Shown: positions 1 through 5,220 of the stretch, one piece after another
Layout: every line of letters starts with the position of its first letter
Numbering within the stretch: the stretch's first letter is position 1
NCBI GenBank assembly: GCA_043749975.1
Contig: JAYVCL010000454.1
Coordinates: 1-5,220, forward strand
From: JANYJJ01 sp043749975
GTDB taxonomy: Bacteria; Pseudomonadota; Gammaproteobacteria; Burkholderiales; Burkholderiaceae_C
Length of the DNA: 5,220 bases
Direction: 5' to 3'
Translations under genes and position numbers: made by a program
The notes under the pieces: model-generated
The model's input: only the letters and a program-made list of their open reading frames with translations
Databases searched by the model: none
What the model was told of the DNA's origin: nothing

Positions 1-1571
1 CTTCCACACCTCCCGCACCGTCCAGGCAACCCACACCGCCGATCCCGCATTTCATCGAAGAAACCGACACCGCCGGCCTGCAGCTGCGCTTCGAGGGCGA
101 GGGCGAGTACATGGTCGGCGGCGGCGTGGCGACCTTCGATTGCGACGGCGACGGCCTGCCCGAGGTATACGTTACGGCCGGCGTCAACAAGGCCAAGTTC
201 TACCGCAACCGCAGTGCACGCGGCGGGCCGATCAAGCTGGTCGAGGAGCGTTCCGGCCTGGAGCTGACGAATGCCATCGGTGCCTACCCGCTGGACATCG
301 ACGCCGACGGCAACGTCGATCTGGTGGTGCTGCGGGTCGGCGAAGTGCAGGTCTTTCGCGGCCTGGGCAACTGCAAGTTCGAGCGCGCCAACGACGCATG
401 GAAACTGCGCACCGGCAACGCCTGGCACACCGCGTTCTCGGCCACCTGGGAGCGCGGCCAGACGATGCCCACCCTGGCCTTCGGCACTTACGTCGACCGC
501 TCCAAGCCCGAGTTCCCCTGGGGTAGTTGCACACCGGGCAGCCTGTGGCGGCCCAACGCGGCGGGCAACGCCTATGCCCCGCCGACACCGCTTGCACCGG
601 GCCACTGCGCGCTGTCGATGCTGTTCTCCGACTGGAACCGCAGCGGCGAAGCGGCCTTGCGCGTCAGCAATGACCGCGAGTACTACAAGGGCGGGCAAGA
701 GCAGTTGTGGAAGCTCGCGCCCGGCCAGCCGCCAGCGCTGTACACCGCCGCCGAAGGCTGGAAGCCGCTGCAAATCTGGGGCATGGGCATCGCCAGCCAC
801 GATGTCGATGGCGACGGTCGGCCCGAGGTCTTTTTGACCAGCATGTCCGACAACAAACTGCAAAAACTCGAAGCCGGCGCAACGGGGCCGAGTTACACCG
901 ACACCGCCTTCAAGCGGGGCCTCACCGCACACCGGCCCTACGTGGGCGGCGACGTGCACCCTTCCACTGCCTGGCATTCGCAGTTCGAAGACGTGAACCA
1001 CGACGGCCTGATCGACCTGTTCATCGTCAAGGGCAATGTGTCGACCATGCCCGACTTCGCCACGCTGGACCCGAACAACCTGCTGCTGCAGCAGCCCGAC
1101 GGGCACTTTGTGGAAGTCGGCCAGCAGGCCGGCATCGCGAGCTTTCGGCGCGGGCGCGGCGGCATGCTGGTCGACCTGAACGGCGACGGGCTGCTCGACA
1201 TGATCGTCGTCAACCGCTGGGACCAAGCCCAGTTGTGGCGCAACGTGGGCGCGGGCACGGCCGACAAACCCGCGCCGATGGGACATTGGCTGCAACTGCG
1301 CTTGCGCCAGCGCGGCGGCAACCGCGACGCCATCGGCGCCTGGGTCGAGGTCGACCTGGGCGGGCGCGTGAACCGCAAGGAACTCACCGTCGGCGGCGGC
1401 CACGCCAGCGGCCATCTGGGCTGGATGCACTTCGGCCTCGGCGACGCCAAGAGCGTGCGCCTGCGCGTGCAATGGCCGCAGGGCGAATGGAGCCCGTGGC
1501 ACACGGTGGCAGCCGATGGGTTCTACGGCGTCGACCGTGAGCGCGGTGTGGTCGATTGGAAAGCGCCATGA
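1..1571 (+). CDS. CRTAC1-family FG-GAP/VCBS repeat protein with ASPIC/UnbV domain (5' partial)
   Basis: The reading frame (first full codon at base 3) is open from the left edge to the TGA at 1569-1571, so the true start lies outside the window. The visible part begins with a Pro/Ser/Thr-rich linker, then a segment reading HFIEETDTAGLQLRF, typical of the entry to a CRTAC1-type beta-propeller. Five DxDxDG calcium-loop motifs follow (DCDGDG, DIDADG, DVDGDG, DVNHDG, DLNGDG). Bases about 1281-1550 encode an ASPIC/UnbV domain with the characteristic HFGLG and a WPQG motif. Four cysteines in the propeller part (DCDGDG, GNCKF, GSCTPG, GHCALS) fit disulfides in an exported protein. Such proteins are usually secreted or envelope-attached; no enzymatic activity is established for the family, and old 'RNA-binding' labels are unreliable. 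ATG at 111 is not a good start because it would remove the beginning of the first blade. The end overlaps the haloperoxidase gene by 4 bases. Family assignment is firm, role unknown. Confidence 0.9.
   Translation, partial: STPPAPSRQPTPPIPHFIEETDTAGLQLRFEGEGEYMVGGGVATFDCDGDGLPEVYVTAGVNKAKFYRNRSARGGPIKLVEERSGLELTNAIGAYPLDIDADGNVDLVVLRVGEVQVFRGLGNCKFERANDAWKLRTGNAWHTAFSATWERGQTMPTLAFGTYVDRSKPEFPWGSCTPGSLWRPNAAGNAYAPPTPLAPGHCALSMLFSDWNRSGEAALRVSNDREYYKGGQEQLWKLAPGQPPALYTAAEGWKPLQIWGMGIASHDVDGDGRPEVFLTSMSDNKLQKLEAGATGPSYTDTAFKRGLTAHRPYVGGDVHPSTAWHSQFEDVNHDGLIDLFIVKGNVSTMPDFATLDPNNLLLQQPDGHFVEVGQQAGIASFRRGRGGMLVDLNGDGLLDMIVVNRWDQAQLWRNVGAGTADKPAPMGHWLQLRLRQRGGNRDAIGAWVEVDLGGRVNRKELTVGGGHASGHLGWMHFGLGDAKSVRLRVQWPQGEWSPWHTVAADGFYGVDRERGVVDWKAP
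138..1190 (+). repeat. Five dispersed FG-GAP/VCBS acidic calcium-loop repeats in the CRTAC1-like protein
   Basis: Protein-level repeats, not exact DNA repeats. The six-residue loops begin at bases 138, 294, 801, 990 and 1173, all in the same frame. Each is followed by a short hydrophobic strand (for example LPEVYV, NVDLVV, RPEVFL, LIDLFI, LLDMIV). Spacing is uneven: 156, 507, 189 and 183 bases. The long second gap holds two of the four cysteines and several tryptophans, and presumably contains propeller blades lacking the acidic loop. Calcium binding is inferred from the family. Confidence 0.75.
1558..1563 (+). promoter_or_regulatory. Ribosome binding site of the haloperoxidase gene
   Basis: GGAAAG lies inside the last codons of the upstream gene, 4 bases before ATG 1568. 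The core GGA is 7 bases away. It supports ATG 1568, within an ATGA stop/start overlap, over the in-frame TTG at 1556, which would place this site inside the coding region. Confidence 0.45.
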
Positions 1572-2941
1572 AGGCCGTGACGCTGCGCCGGGCCTGCGCC
1601 CATGCCGCCCTCGTGCTGGCGTGCAGCAGTGCCTGGCTGGCGCCGGCCTGCGCCCAGGCACCGAGCGCGATGGCGGCCAAGCCCGCCGCGGCCCACAGCG
1701 CCAACGTGGCCACCGAATGGTTCCAGCTCGCGCTGTTGCTGACTCAACAAACGCCCGGCTTCAGCCCGCCGGTGGCCTCGCGCGCGCTGGCCTACCTGGG
1801 CCTGGCGCTGTACGAATCGGTGGTGCCGGGCATGCCCGAGCGCGGCAGCCTGGCCGGCCAGTTGAACGAACTCAGCTCGTTGCCGTCGGCCCAGCCCGAC
1901 GAGCCGCTGCACTGGCCCACGGTGGCGAATGCGTCGATGGCCACCATGACGCGAATGATGTTCCCCACCGCCACGGCCGAGAACAAGGCGCGCATCGACC
2001 TGCTCGAGCGCAGCCTGCCGCTGAAGTACCCACCCGACTTCGACGCCGCGGCGATCGGCCCCGAGATCGGCAACCGATCCGAGAGCTTCGGCAAATTGAT
2101 GGCGATGGCGCTGATGACCTGGGCCCGCACCGACGGCGGCCACGAGGCCTGGGGCCCGCTGCGCCGTGGCCGGGAGAACTACGTGCCGCCCAGCGGCGCC
2201 GGCCAGTGGTCGGCCACGCCGCCGGCCTTCGCCGCGCCGTTGCTGCCGTACTGGGGCAGCAACCGGACCTTCGTTCTGACCAGCGCCGATGACTGTCCGG
2301 CCCCGCCGCCGCCGGCCTATTCCGAAGTGCCCGGTTCGGCCTTCTACAAGGAAGGCCAGGAGGTGCACCGCATCGCCAACGCTGCCACGCAAGAGCAACG
2401 TCAATTCGCGCTGTACTGGGCCGACGACCCGGGCAAGACGCCCACACCTGCGGGCCACTGGGTGTTCATCGCCACCGACCTGTTGAAGGCGCGCAAGGCC
2501 AACCTGGCCGAGGCGGCAGAAGCCTACGTGCGGCTCAACCTGGCGATGGCCGACGCCTTCATCGCCAACTGGGCCACCAAGTACCAGGTCAACCTGCTGC
2601 GTCCGGCCACCTATGTGCAACTCGTCATCGACAGCAACTGGGTGCCCACGCTGATGCACACGCCGCCGTTTCCCGAATACCCGTCGGGCCACTCGGGCCA
2701 GTCGAGCGCGGCGGCGGCGGTGCTGGCCGCCAGCTTCGGTGCCGACACCGGCTTCACCGACAACACCCACAACGACCGCGGCTGGGGCCCGCGCACCTTC
2801 AAGAACTTCAAGGCTGCCGCCGACGAAGCCGCGTTGTCACGGCTGTACGCCGGCATCCATTTCCGCAGCAGTGTCGAGGGTGGTCAGGTGCAAGGGCAGT
2901 GCGTGGCGCGCAAGGTGTTGGCGCTGAAGCTCACGCGCTGA
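1568..2941 (+). CDS. Exported vanadium-dependent haloperoxidase (PAP2-fold superfamily)
   Basis: A 457-residue protein from ATG 1568. Family members use bound vanadate and hydrogen peroxide to oxidise halides to hypohalous acid; some relatives are acid phosphatases. The N-terminus (K2, R7, R8, then a hydrophobic stretch to about W23) is a likely Sec signal peptide, with ACA|Q cleavage near residue 29, so the enzyme should act outside the cytoplasm. The segment after it, with TPGFSPPVASRALAYLGLA, is typical of bacterial members. The vanadate pocket is complete: K338-x6-R345-P346, P372-S373-G374-H375, and S424-R425 with G429-I430-H431. H431 would be the axial vanadium ligand and H375 the acid-base histidine. 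F368 and W335 sit where the fungal chloroperoxidase has Phe397 and Trp350. The gene is translationally coupled to the upstream CRTAC1-like gene and ends 47 bases from the convergent Uma2 gene. The family is certain; halide preference, or activity as a phosphatase instead, cannot be settled from sequence alone. Confidence 0.93.
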   Translation: MKAVTLRRACAHAALVLACSSAWLAPACAQAPSAMAAKPAAAHSANVATEWFQLALLLTQQTPGFSPPVASRALAYLGLALYESVVPGMPERGSLAGQLNELSSLPSAQPDEPLHWPTVANASMATMTRMMFPTATAENKARIDLLERSLPLKYPPDFDAAAIGPEIGNRSESFGKLMAMALMTWARTDGGHEAWGPLRRGRENYVPPSGAGQWSATPPAFAAPLLPYWGSNRTFVLTSADDCPAPPPPAYSEVPGSAFYKEGQEVHRIANAATQEQRQFALYWADDPGKTPTPAGHWVFIATDLLKARKANLAEAAEAYVRLNLAMADAFIANWATKYQVNLLRPATYVQLVIDSNWVPTLMHTPPFPEYPSGHSGQSSAAAAVLAASFGADTGFTDNTHNDRGWGPRTFKNFKAAADEAALSRLYAGIHFRSSVEGGQVQGQCVARKVLALKLTR

Positions 2942-2988
2942 GCCACCGACCTTCAACCATTGAACAGCCAGCCAGCGGCCGCGTCCGA

Positions 2989-3549
2989 TCAGGCGATGTC
3001 GGTGCCGGTGTACAGGCGCTCCAGCGGCAGCGCTTCGCTGTCGACCACGGGCAGCGCGTCGTTCGCGGTGAATGCGCGCGCCGTCCAAGAGCCGGTGGCG
3101 TCGCGCTCATGCACTTCAACCTGCCGCTCGGTCTGGCTGACGATCCAGTAGGCACGCAGCCCGGGCAAGCGCTGGTACGCCACGCGCTTTTCGCGGCGAT
3201 CAATGCCGGCGCTGCTTTCGCTGACGACCTCGACGACGAGCAGCGCGTCGTGCACCATTTTTTCGCCATCGGCGACGGACGAGCCGCAATACACCAGCAC
3301 GTCCGGGTAATAGACGCTGTCGGCAGCCTGCACATGCAGCTTCACATCGTTCATAAACACCTGGCAGGGCGTGCCGTCGAAGCGATCGGACAGCAGGCGG
3401 AACACGTTGCCCGAGATGCGGTTGTGTCGCAGCGTTCCACCGGTCATTGCATGAATGCGCCCGCCCACGTATTCGTGGCGCGTGGTGCTGGCATCCTCGA
3501 ACTTCAGGTAGTCGAACAGATGCAGCGGTGATTGCAGCGCGTGAGTCAT
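2989..3549 (-). CDS. Uma2-family (DUF820) putative restriction-endonuclease-like protein
   Basis: A 186-residue protein of normal length for the family, which has a PD-(D/E)xK nuclease fold. Few members have been tested biochemically and the cellular target is unknown. Diagnostic features in order: an N-terminal RHEYVGGRIHAM segment (E26, G30) matching the family's 'hELidGeiyaM' pattern; a conserved histidine-asparagine (HN, residues 42-43); YYPDVLVY with D83; LLVVEVVSES with E107; D117 and K121 followed by Y125; and LRAYWIVS. D83, E107 and K121 are the likely metal-binding and catalytic set, so the protein looks intact. The start at 3549 is forced: an in-frame TAG lies only four codons upstream (3561-3559) and the next internal Met is residue 35. 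No Shine-Dalgarno sequence precedes the ATG. The gene stands alone, convergent to the haloperoxidase and divergent from argJ, so context gives no functional hint. No methylase or antitoxin-like partner is seen. Confidence 0.9.
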   Translation of the reverse strand: MTHALQSPLHLFDYLKFEDASTTRHEYVGGRIHAMTGGTLRHNRISGNVFRLLSDRFDGTPCQVFMNDVKLHVQAADSVYYPDVLVYCGSSVADGEKMVHDALLVVEVVSESSAGIDRREKRVAYQRLPGLRAYWIVSQTERQVEVHERDATGSWTARAFTANDALPVVDSEALPLERLYTGTDIA

Positions 3550-3555
3550 TTTTCG

Positions 3556-3561
3556 ATTCTA
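3556..3561 (-). promoter_or_regulatory. Candidate -10 element for the Uma2 gene
   Basis: Read on the minus strand the hexamer is TAGAAT, one mismatch from TATAAT, ending 6 bases before the ATG. A start of transcription about 7 bases downstream would fall on or next to the A of the start codon, giving a leaderless mRNA. The best -35-like sequence (TTGTAG, 3587-3582) is 20 bases away, longer than ideal. This is a pattern match only. Confidence 0.35.
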
Positions 3562-3582
3562 CGCAGACGAGCGCTGACTTCC

Positions 3583-3588
3583 TACAAT
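3583..3588 (+). promoter_or_regulatory. Candidate -10 element for argJ
   Basis: TACAAT, one mismatch from TATAAT, lies in the short AT-richer spacer between the divergent Uma2 and argJ genes. It predicts transcription starting near 3595 and a leader of roughly 27 bases. No convincing -35 is seen at 16-18 bases (the 17-base position reads TACGCA), so an activator or a weak promoter is possible. No clear ArgR-type operator was recognised. Confidence 0.4.
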
Positions 3589-3621
3589 TCGGGCCATCGC
3601 CCATCTCCGCAAAGCTCCGTC

Positions 3622-4851
3622 ATGCCCGTCAACCTGCAAGCCCCCGACCCGCAAGACCTGCACCCCGTCCCCGGCGTTGAACTCGGCATCGCGATGGCCG
3701 GCATTCGCAAGGCCGACAAACGTGATTTGACTGTGGTGACTCTGGCCGAGGGCTCGCAGGTGGCCGGCGTGTTCACGCGCAACCGCTTCTGCGCGGCGCC
3801 GGTGCAACTGTGCCGCCAGCACCTGGCCGCCAAGGTCGGCACGCGGGCGATCCTGATCAACACCGGCAACGCGAACGCAGGCACCGGCGAAGACGGCCTG
3901 GCGCGGGCGCGCTCGACCTGCGTGGCGCTGGCCCGTCACCTCGGCCTGGCCCCCGAACAGGTGCTGCCGTTCAGCACCGGCGTCATCATGGAAAGCCTGC
4001 CCAACGACCGCATCGAAGCCGGCCTGCCCGCCGCGCTGGCCGATCTGCGCGCCGACCATTGGGCGCAGGCCGCCGAAGCCATCATGACCACCGACACGCT
4101 GCCCAAGGCGGCTTCGCGTCAACTGCAAATCGGCGGCAAGAGCGTCAGCATCACCGGCATCAGCAAGGGGGCCGGCATGATCCGCCCCAACATGGCGACC
4201 ATGCTCGGCTTCATCGCCACCGACGCGGTGGTGGACGCCGCGCTGATGCAGGCGCTGGTGAGCGAGGCGGCCGACTTTTCCTTCAACCGCATCAGCATCG
4301 ACGGCGACACGTCGACCAACGATTCGTTCGTGCTCATCGCCACCGGCCAGGCCGGCCACGCGCCGATCACGGCGCTGGACTCTGCTGACGGCCAAGCGCT
4401 GCGCGCGGCGTTGATCGCGGTGGCCGAGCAACTGGCGCAAGCCATCGTGCGCGACGGCGAAGGTGCGACCAAGTTCATCACGGTGCAAATCGACGGCGGC
4501 AAGACGGTGGACGAGTGCCGCCAGGCGGCCTACGCCATCGCCCATTCGCCGCTGGTCAAGACCGCGTTCTTCGCCAGCGACCCGAACCTGGGCCGCATTC
4601 TGGCGGCGGTCGGCTATGCGGGCATCGAAGATCTGGACCAGACGCTGATCGACCTGTTTCTCGACGACGTTCACGTGGCCAAAAGCGGCGGTCGCCATGC
4701 CGACTACCGAGAAGAAGACGGCCAGCGCGTGATGAAGCAAAGCGAGATCACGGTGCGCGTCGACCTGCACCGCGGGCCGGCGCAGAGCACGGTGTGGACT
4801 TGCGATCTGAGTTACGACTACGTGAAGATCAACGCCGATTACCGCAGTTGA
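3622..4851 (+). CDS. argJ: Glutamate N-acetyltransferase / ornithine acetyltransferase ArgJ
   Basis: ArgJ moves the acetyl group from N2-acetylornithine to glutamate, releasing ornithine and regenerating N-acetylglutamate in the cyclic arginine pathway of the cytoplasm. Some members also use acetyl-CoA. The 409-residue length is normal. The precursor cuts itself before a conserved threonine, here A192|T193 in RPNMATMLGF, giving an alpha chain of 192 and a beta chain of 217 residues with T193 as nucleophile. Also visible are NTGNANAGTG, the oxyanion-hole pair T119-G120 in FSTGVI, TTDTLPK (156-162), K182 in GISKGAGM, E280 in RDGEGATKF, and the C-terminal NADYRS with N404 and S409, which closes the substrate pocket. 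ATG 3622 is chosen because the protein then begins MPVNLQAPDP, as is normal for the family; the in-frame TTG at 3532 would overlap the divergent Uma2 coding region. No clear Shine-Dalgarno precedes the ATG. A transporter gene follows after 16 bases. Mono- versus bifunctional activity cannot be decided from sequence. Confidence 0.97.
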   Translation: MPVNLQAPDPQDLHPVPGVELGIAMAGIRKADKRDLTVVTLAEGSQVAGVFTRNRFCAAPVQLCRQHLAAKVGTRAILINTGNANAGTGEDGLARARSTCVALARHLGLAPEQVLPFSTGVIMESLPNDRIEAGLPAALADLRADHWAQAAEAIMTTDTLPKAASRQLQIGGKSVSITGISKGAGMIRPNMATMLGFIATDAVVDAALMQALVSEAADFSFNRISIDGDTSTNDSFVLIATGQAGHAPITALDSADGQALRAALIAVAEQLAQAIVRDGEGATKFITVQIDGGKTVDECRQAAYAIAHSPLVKTAFFASDPNLGRILAAVGYAGIEDLDQTLIDLFLDDVHVAKSGGRHADYREEDGQRVMKQSEITVRVDLHRGPAQSTVWTCDLSYDYVKINADYRS

Positions 4852-4856
4852 GGAAG
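4851..4856 (+). promoter_or_regulatory. Ribosome binding site of the MFS transporter gene
   Basis: AGGAAG begins on the last base of the argJ stop codon and lies 11 bases before ATG 4868. The distance is a little long, and GAGCAAG just before the ATG is a weaker alternative. Its overlap with the argJ terminus fits coupled translation in one transcript. Confidence 0.45.
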
Positions 4857-4867
4857 CTCTGAGCAAG

Positions 4868-5220
4868 ATGACGACACAGCGGCTGGCCGAGCGACTGACG
4901 AATCGACTGTTCGCACGCTTTGCCCTGCCCGCCGGCGACTTGCTGCGCGACGCCACCTACCGGCGCTTGTGGACGTCGATCGTGATCAGCTCGTTCGGCG
5001 GCCAGGTGACGATGCTCGCGCTGCCACTCACCGCCGCCGTGCTGCTGCACGCCAGTCCCACGCAGATGGGCCTGCTCACGTTGATGGAGGTGCTGCCCTT
5101 CGTGCTGTTCTCGCTGCCTTCAGGGGTGTGGCTGGACCGCGTGCGCAAGCTGCCCGTCTACATCGTCGGCGAGGTCGCGCTGGCGCTGATCGTGGCCAGC
5201 GTGCCGTTCGCGTGGTGGAT
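4868..5220 (+). CDS. Major facilitator superfamily transporter, N-terminal part (3' partial)
   Basis: Translation from ATG 4868 stays open for 117 codons to the right edge. A basic, amphipathic N-terminus of about 30 residues precedes YRRLWTS. Membrane segments follow at about residues 36-60 (with SSFGGQVTMLALPLTAAVLL), 66-86 and 95-117. The loop after the second helix reads GVWLDRVRK (86-94), which is the MFS signature G-x-x-x-D-R-x-x-R/K. The pattern 'R-x-L-W ... SS-x-G-x-Q-x-T-x-L-A-L-P' resembles the MFS_3 branch, which includes the enterobactin exporter EntS and many uncharacterised or macrolide-efflux-like drug/metabolite exporters. The substrate cannot be named from a third of the protein. 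It lies 16 bases after argJ on the same strand with its ribosome site touching the argJ stop, so co-transcription is likely. Whether the cargo relates to arginine or ornithine is speculation. Confidence 0.85.
   Translation, partial: MTTQRLAERLTNRLFARFALPAGDLLRDATYRRLWTSIVISSFGGQVTMLALPLTAAVLLHASPTQMGLLTLMEVLPFVLFSLPSGVWLDRVRKLPVYIVGEVALALIVASVPFAWW

Noticed and set aside
111..113. ATG 111 as start of the CRTAC1-like gene
   Set aside because: The frame is open to the left edge and the upstream residues match the family's normal N-terminal propeller segment, so the gene begins outside the window.
1281..1550. RNA-binding function for the ASPIC/UnbV domain
   Set aside because: This is a legacy database label. 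Nothing in the sequence supports RNA binding, and the protein is probably exported.
1556..1567. TTG 1556 as start of the haloperoxidase
   Set aside because: ATG 1568 gives a proper signal peptide, a preceding GGAAAG and a classic 4-base overlap. TTG would add four residues and bury the ribosome site.
1523..2770. 415-codon open frame on the minus strand opposite the haloperoxidase gene
   Set aside because: Its product is a low-complexity Arg/Gly/His-rich string without a recognisable domain. Long antisense open frames are expected opposite strongly GC-biased genes, and the plus-strand product has complete catalytic motifs.
2952..2964. Inverted repeat TTCAA-CCA-TTGAA between the convergent genes as a terminator
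   Set aside because: Arms of only 5 mostly A/T pairs with no following T-run; too weak to call a terminator. No other hairpin is evident in the 47-base gap.
3532..3621. 30-codon N-terminal extension of argJ from TTG 3532
   Set aside because: It would run across the divergent promoter spacer and into the Uma2 start. The extra residues do not resemble ArgJ, whereas ATG 3622 gives the usual length and N-terminus.
3559..4956. 465-codon open frame on the minus strand opposite argJ
   Set aside because: Same artefact: compositionally biased product with no domain, covering a certain argJ gene and the start of the transporter.

Overview
The window looks like a piece of chromosome from a high-GC betaproteobacterium, probably Burkholderiales (Comamonadaceae or the Rubrivivax/Leptothrix group). 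This rests on the strongly G/C-biased third codon positions in every gene, the tight gene packing and the style of the ArgJ protein. The genus is an inference and could not be tested here. There are no RNA genes, insertion sequences, CRISPR arrays or long repeats, and no gene-free stretch reaches 300 bases.

Left half (1-2941, + strand): two genes that overlap by 4 bases in an ATGA junction. The first, cut by the left edge, encodes a CRTAC1-type exported protein with FG-GAP/VCBS calcium-loop repeats and a C-terminal ASPIC/UnbV domain. The second encodes an exported vanadium-dependent haloperoxidase (PAP2-fold superfamily) with all the vanadate-binding residues intact. Their coupling suggests two extracytoplasmic proteins made together. 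This is the most interesting part of the window.

Middle (2942-3621): a 47-base convergent gap, then a Uma2-family (DUF820) PD-(D/E)xK putative endonuclease on the minus strand. A 72-base AT-richer divergent spacer follows, with one -10-like hexamer facing each way. The Uma2 start codon is fixed by an in-frame stop just upstream and has no Shine-Dalgarno sequence, so a leaderless transcript is plausible.

Right half (3622-5220, + strand): argJ, the ornithine acetyltransferase of the acetyl-cycle route of arginine synthesis, complete with its self-cleavage threonine. Sixteen bases later comes the start of a major facilitator superfamily transporter that runs off the right edge. The two could be co-transcribed.

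No clearly new multi-gene defence or mobile system is visible. The best lead is the CRTAC1-haloperoxidase pair, whose joint function is, as far as I know, not established.
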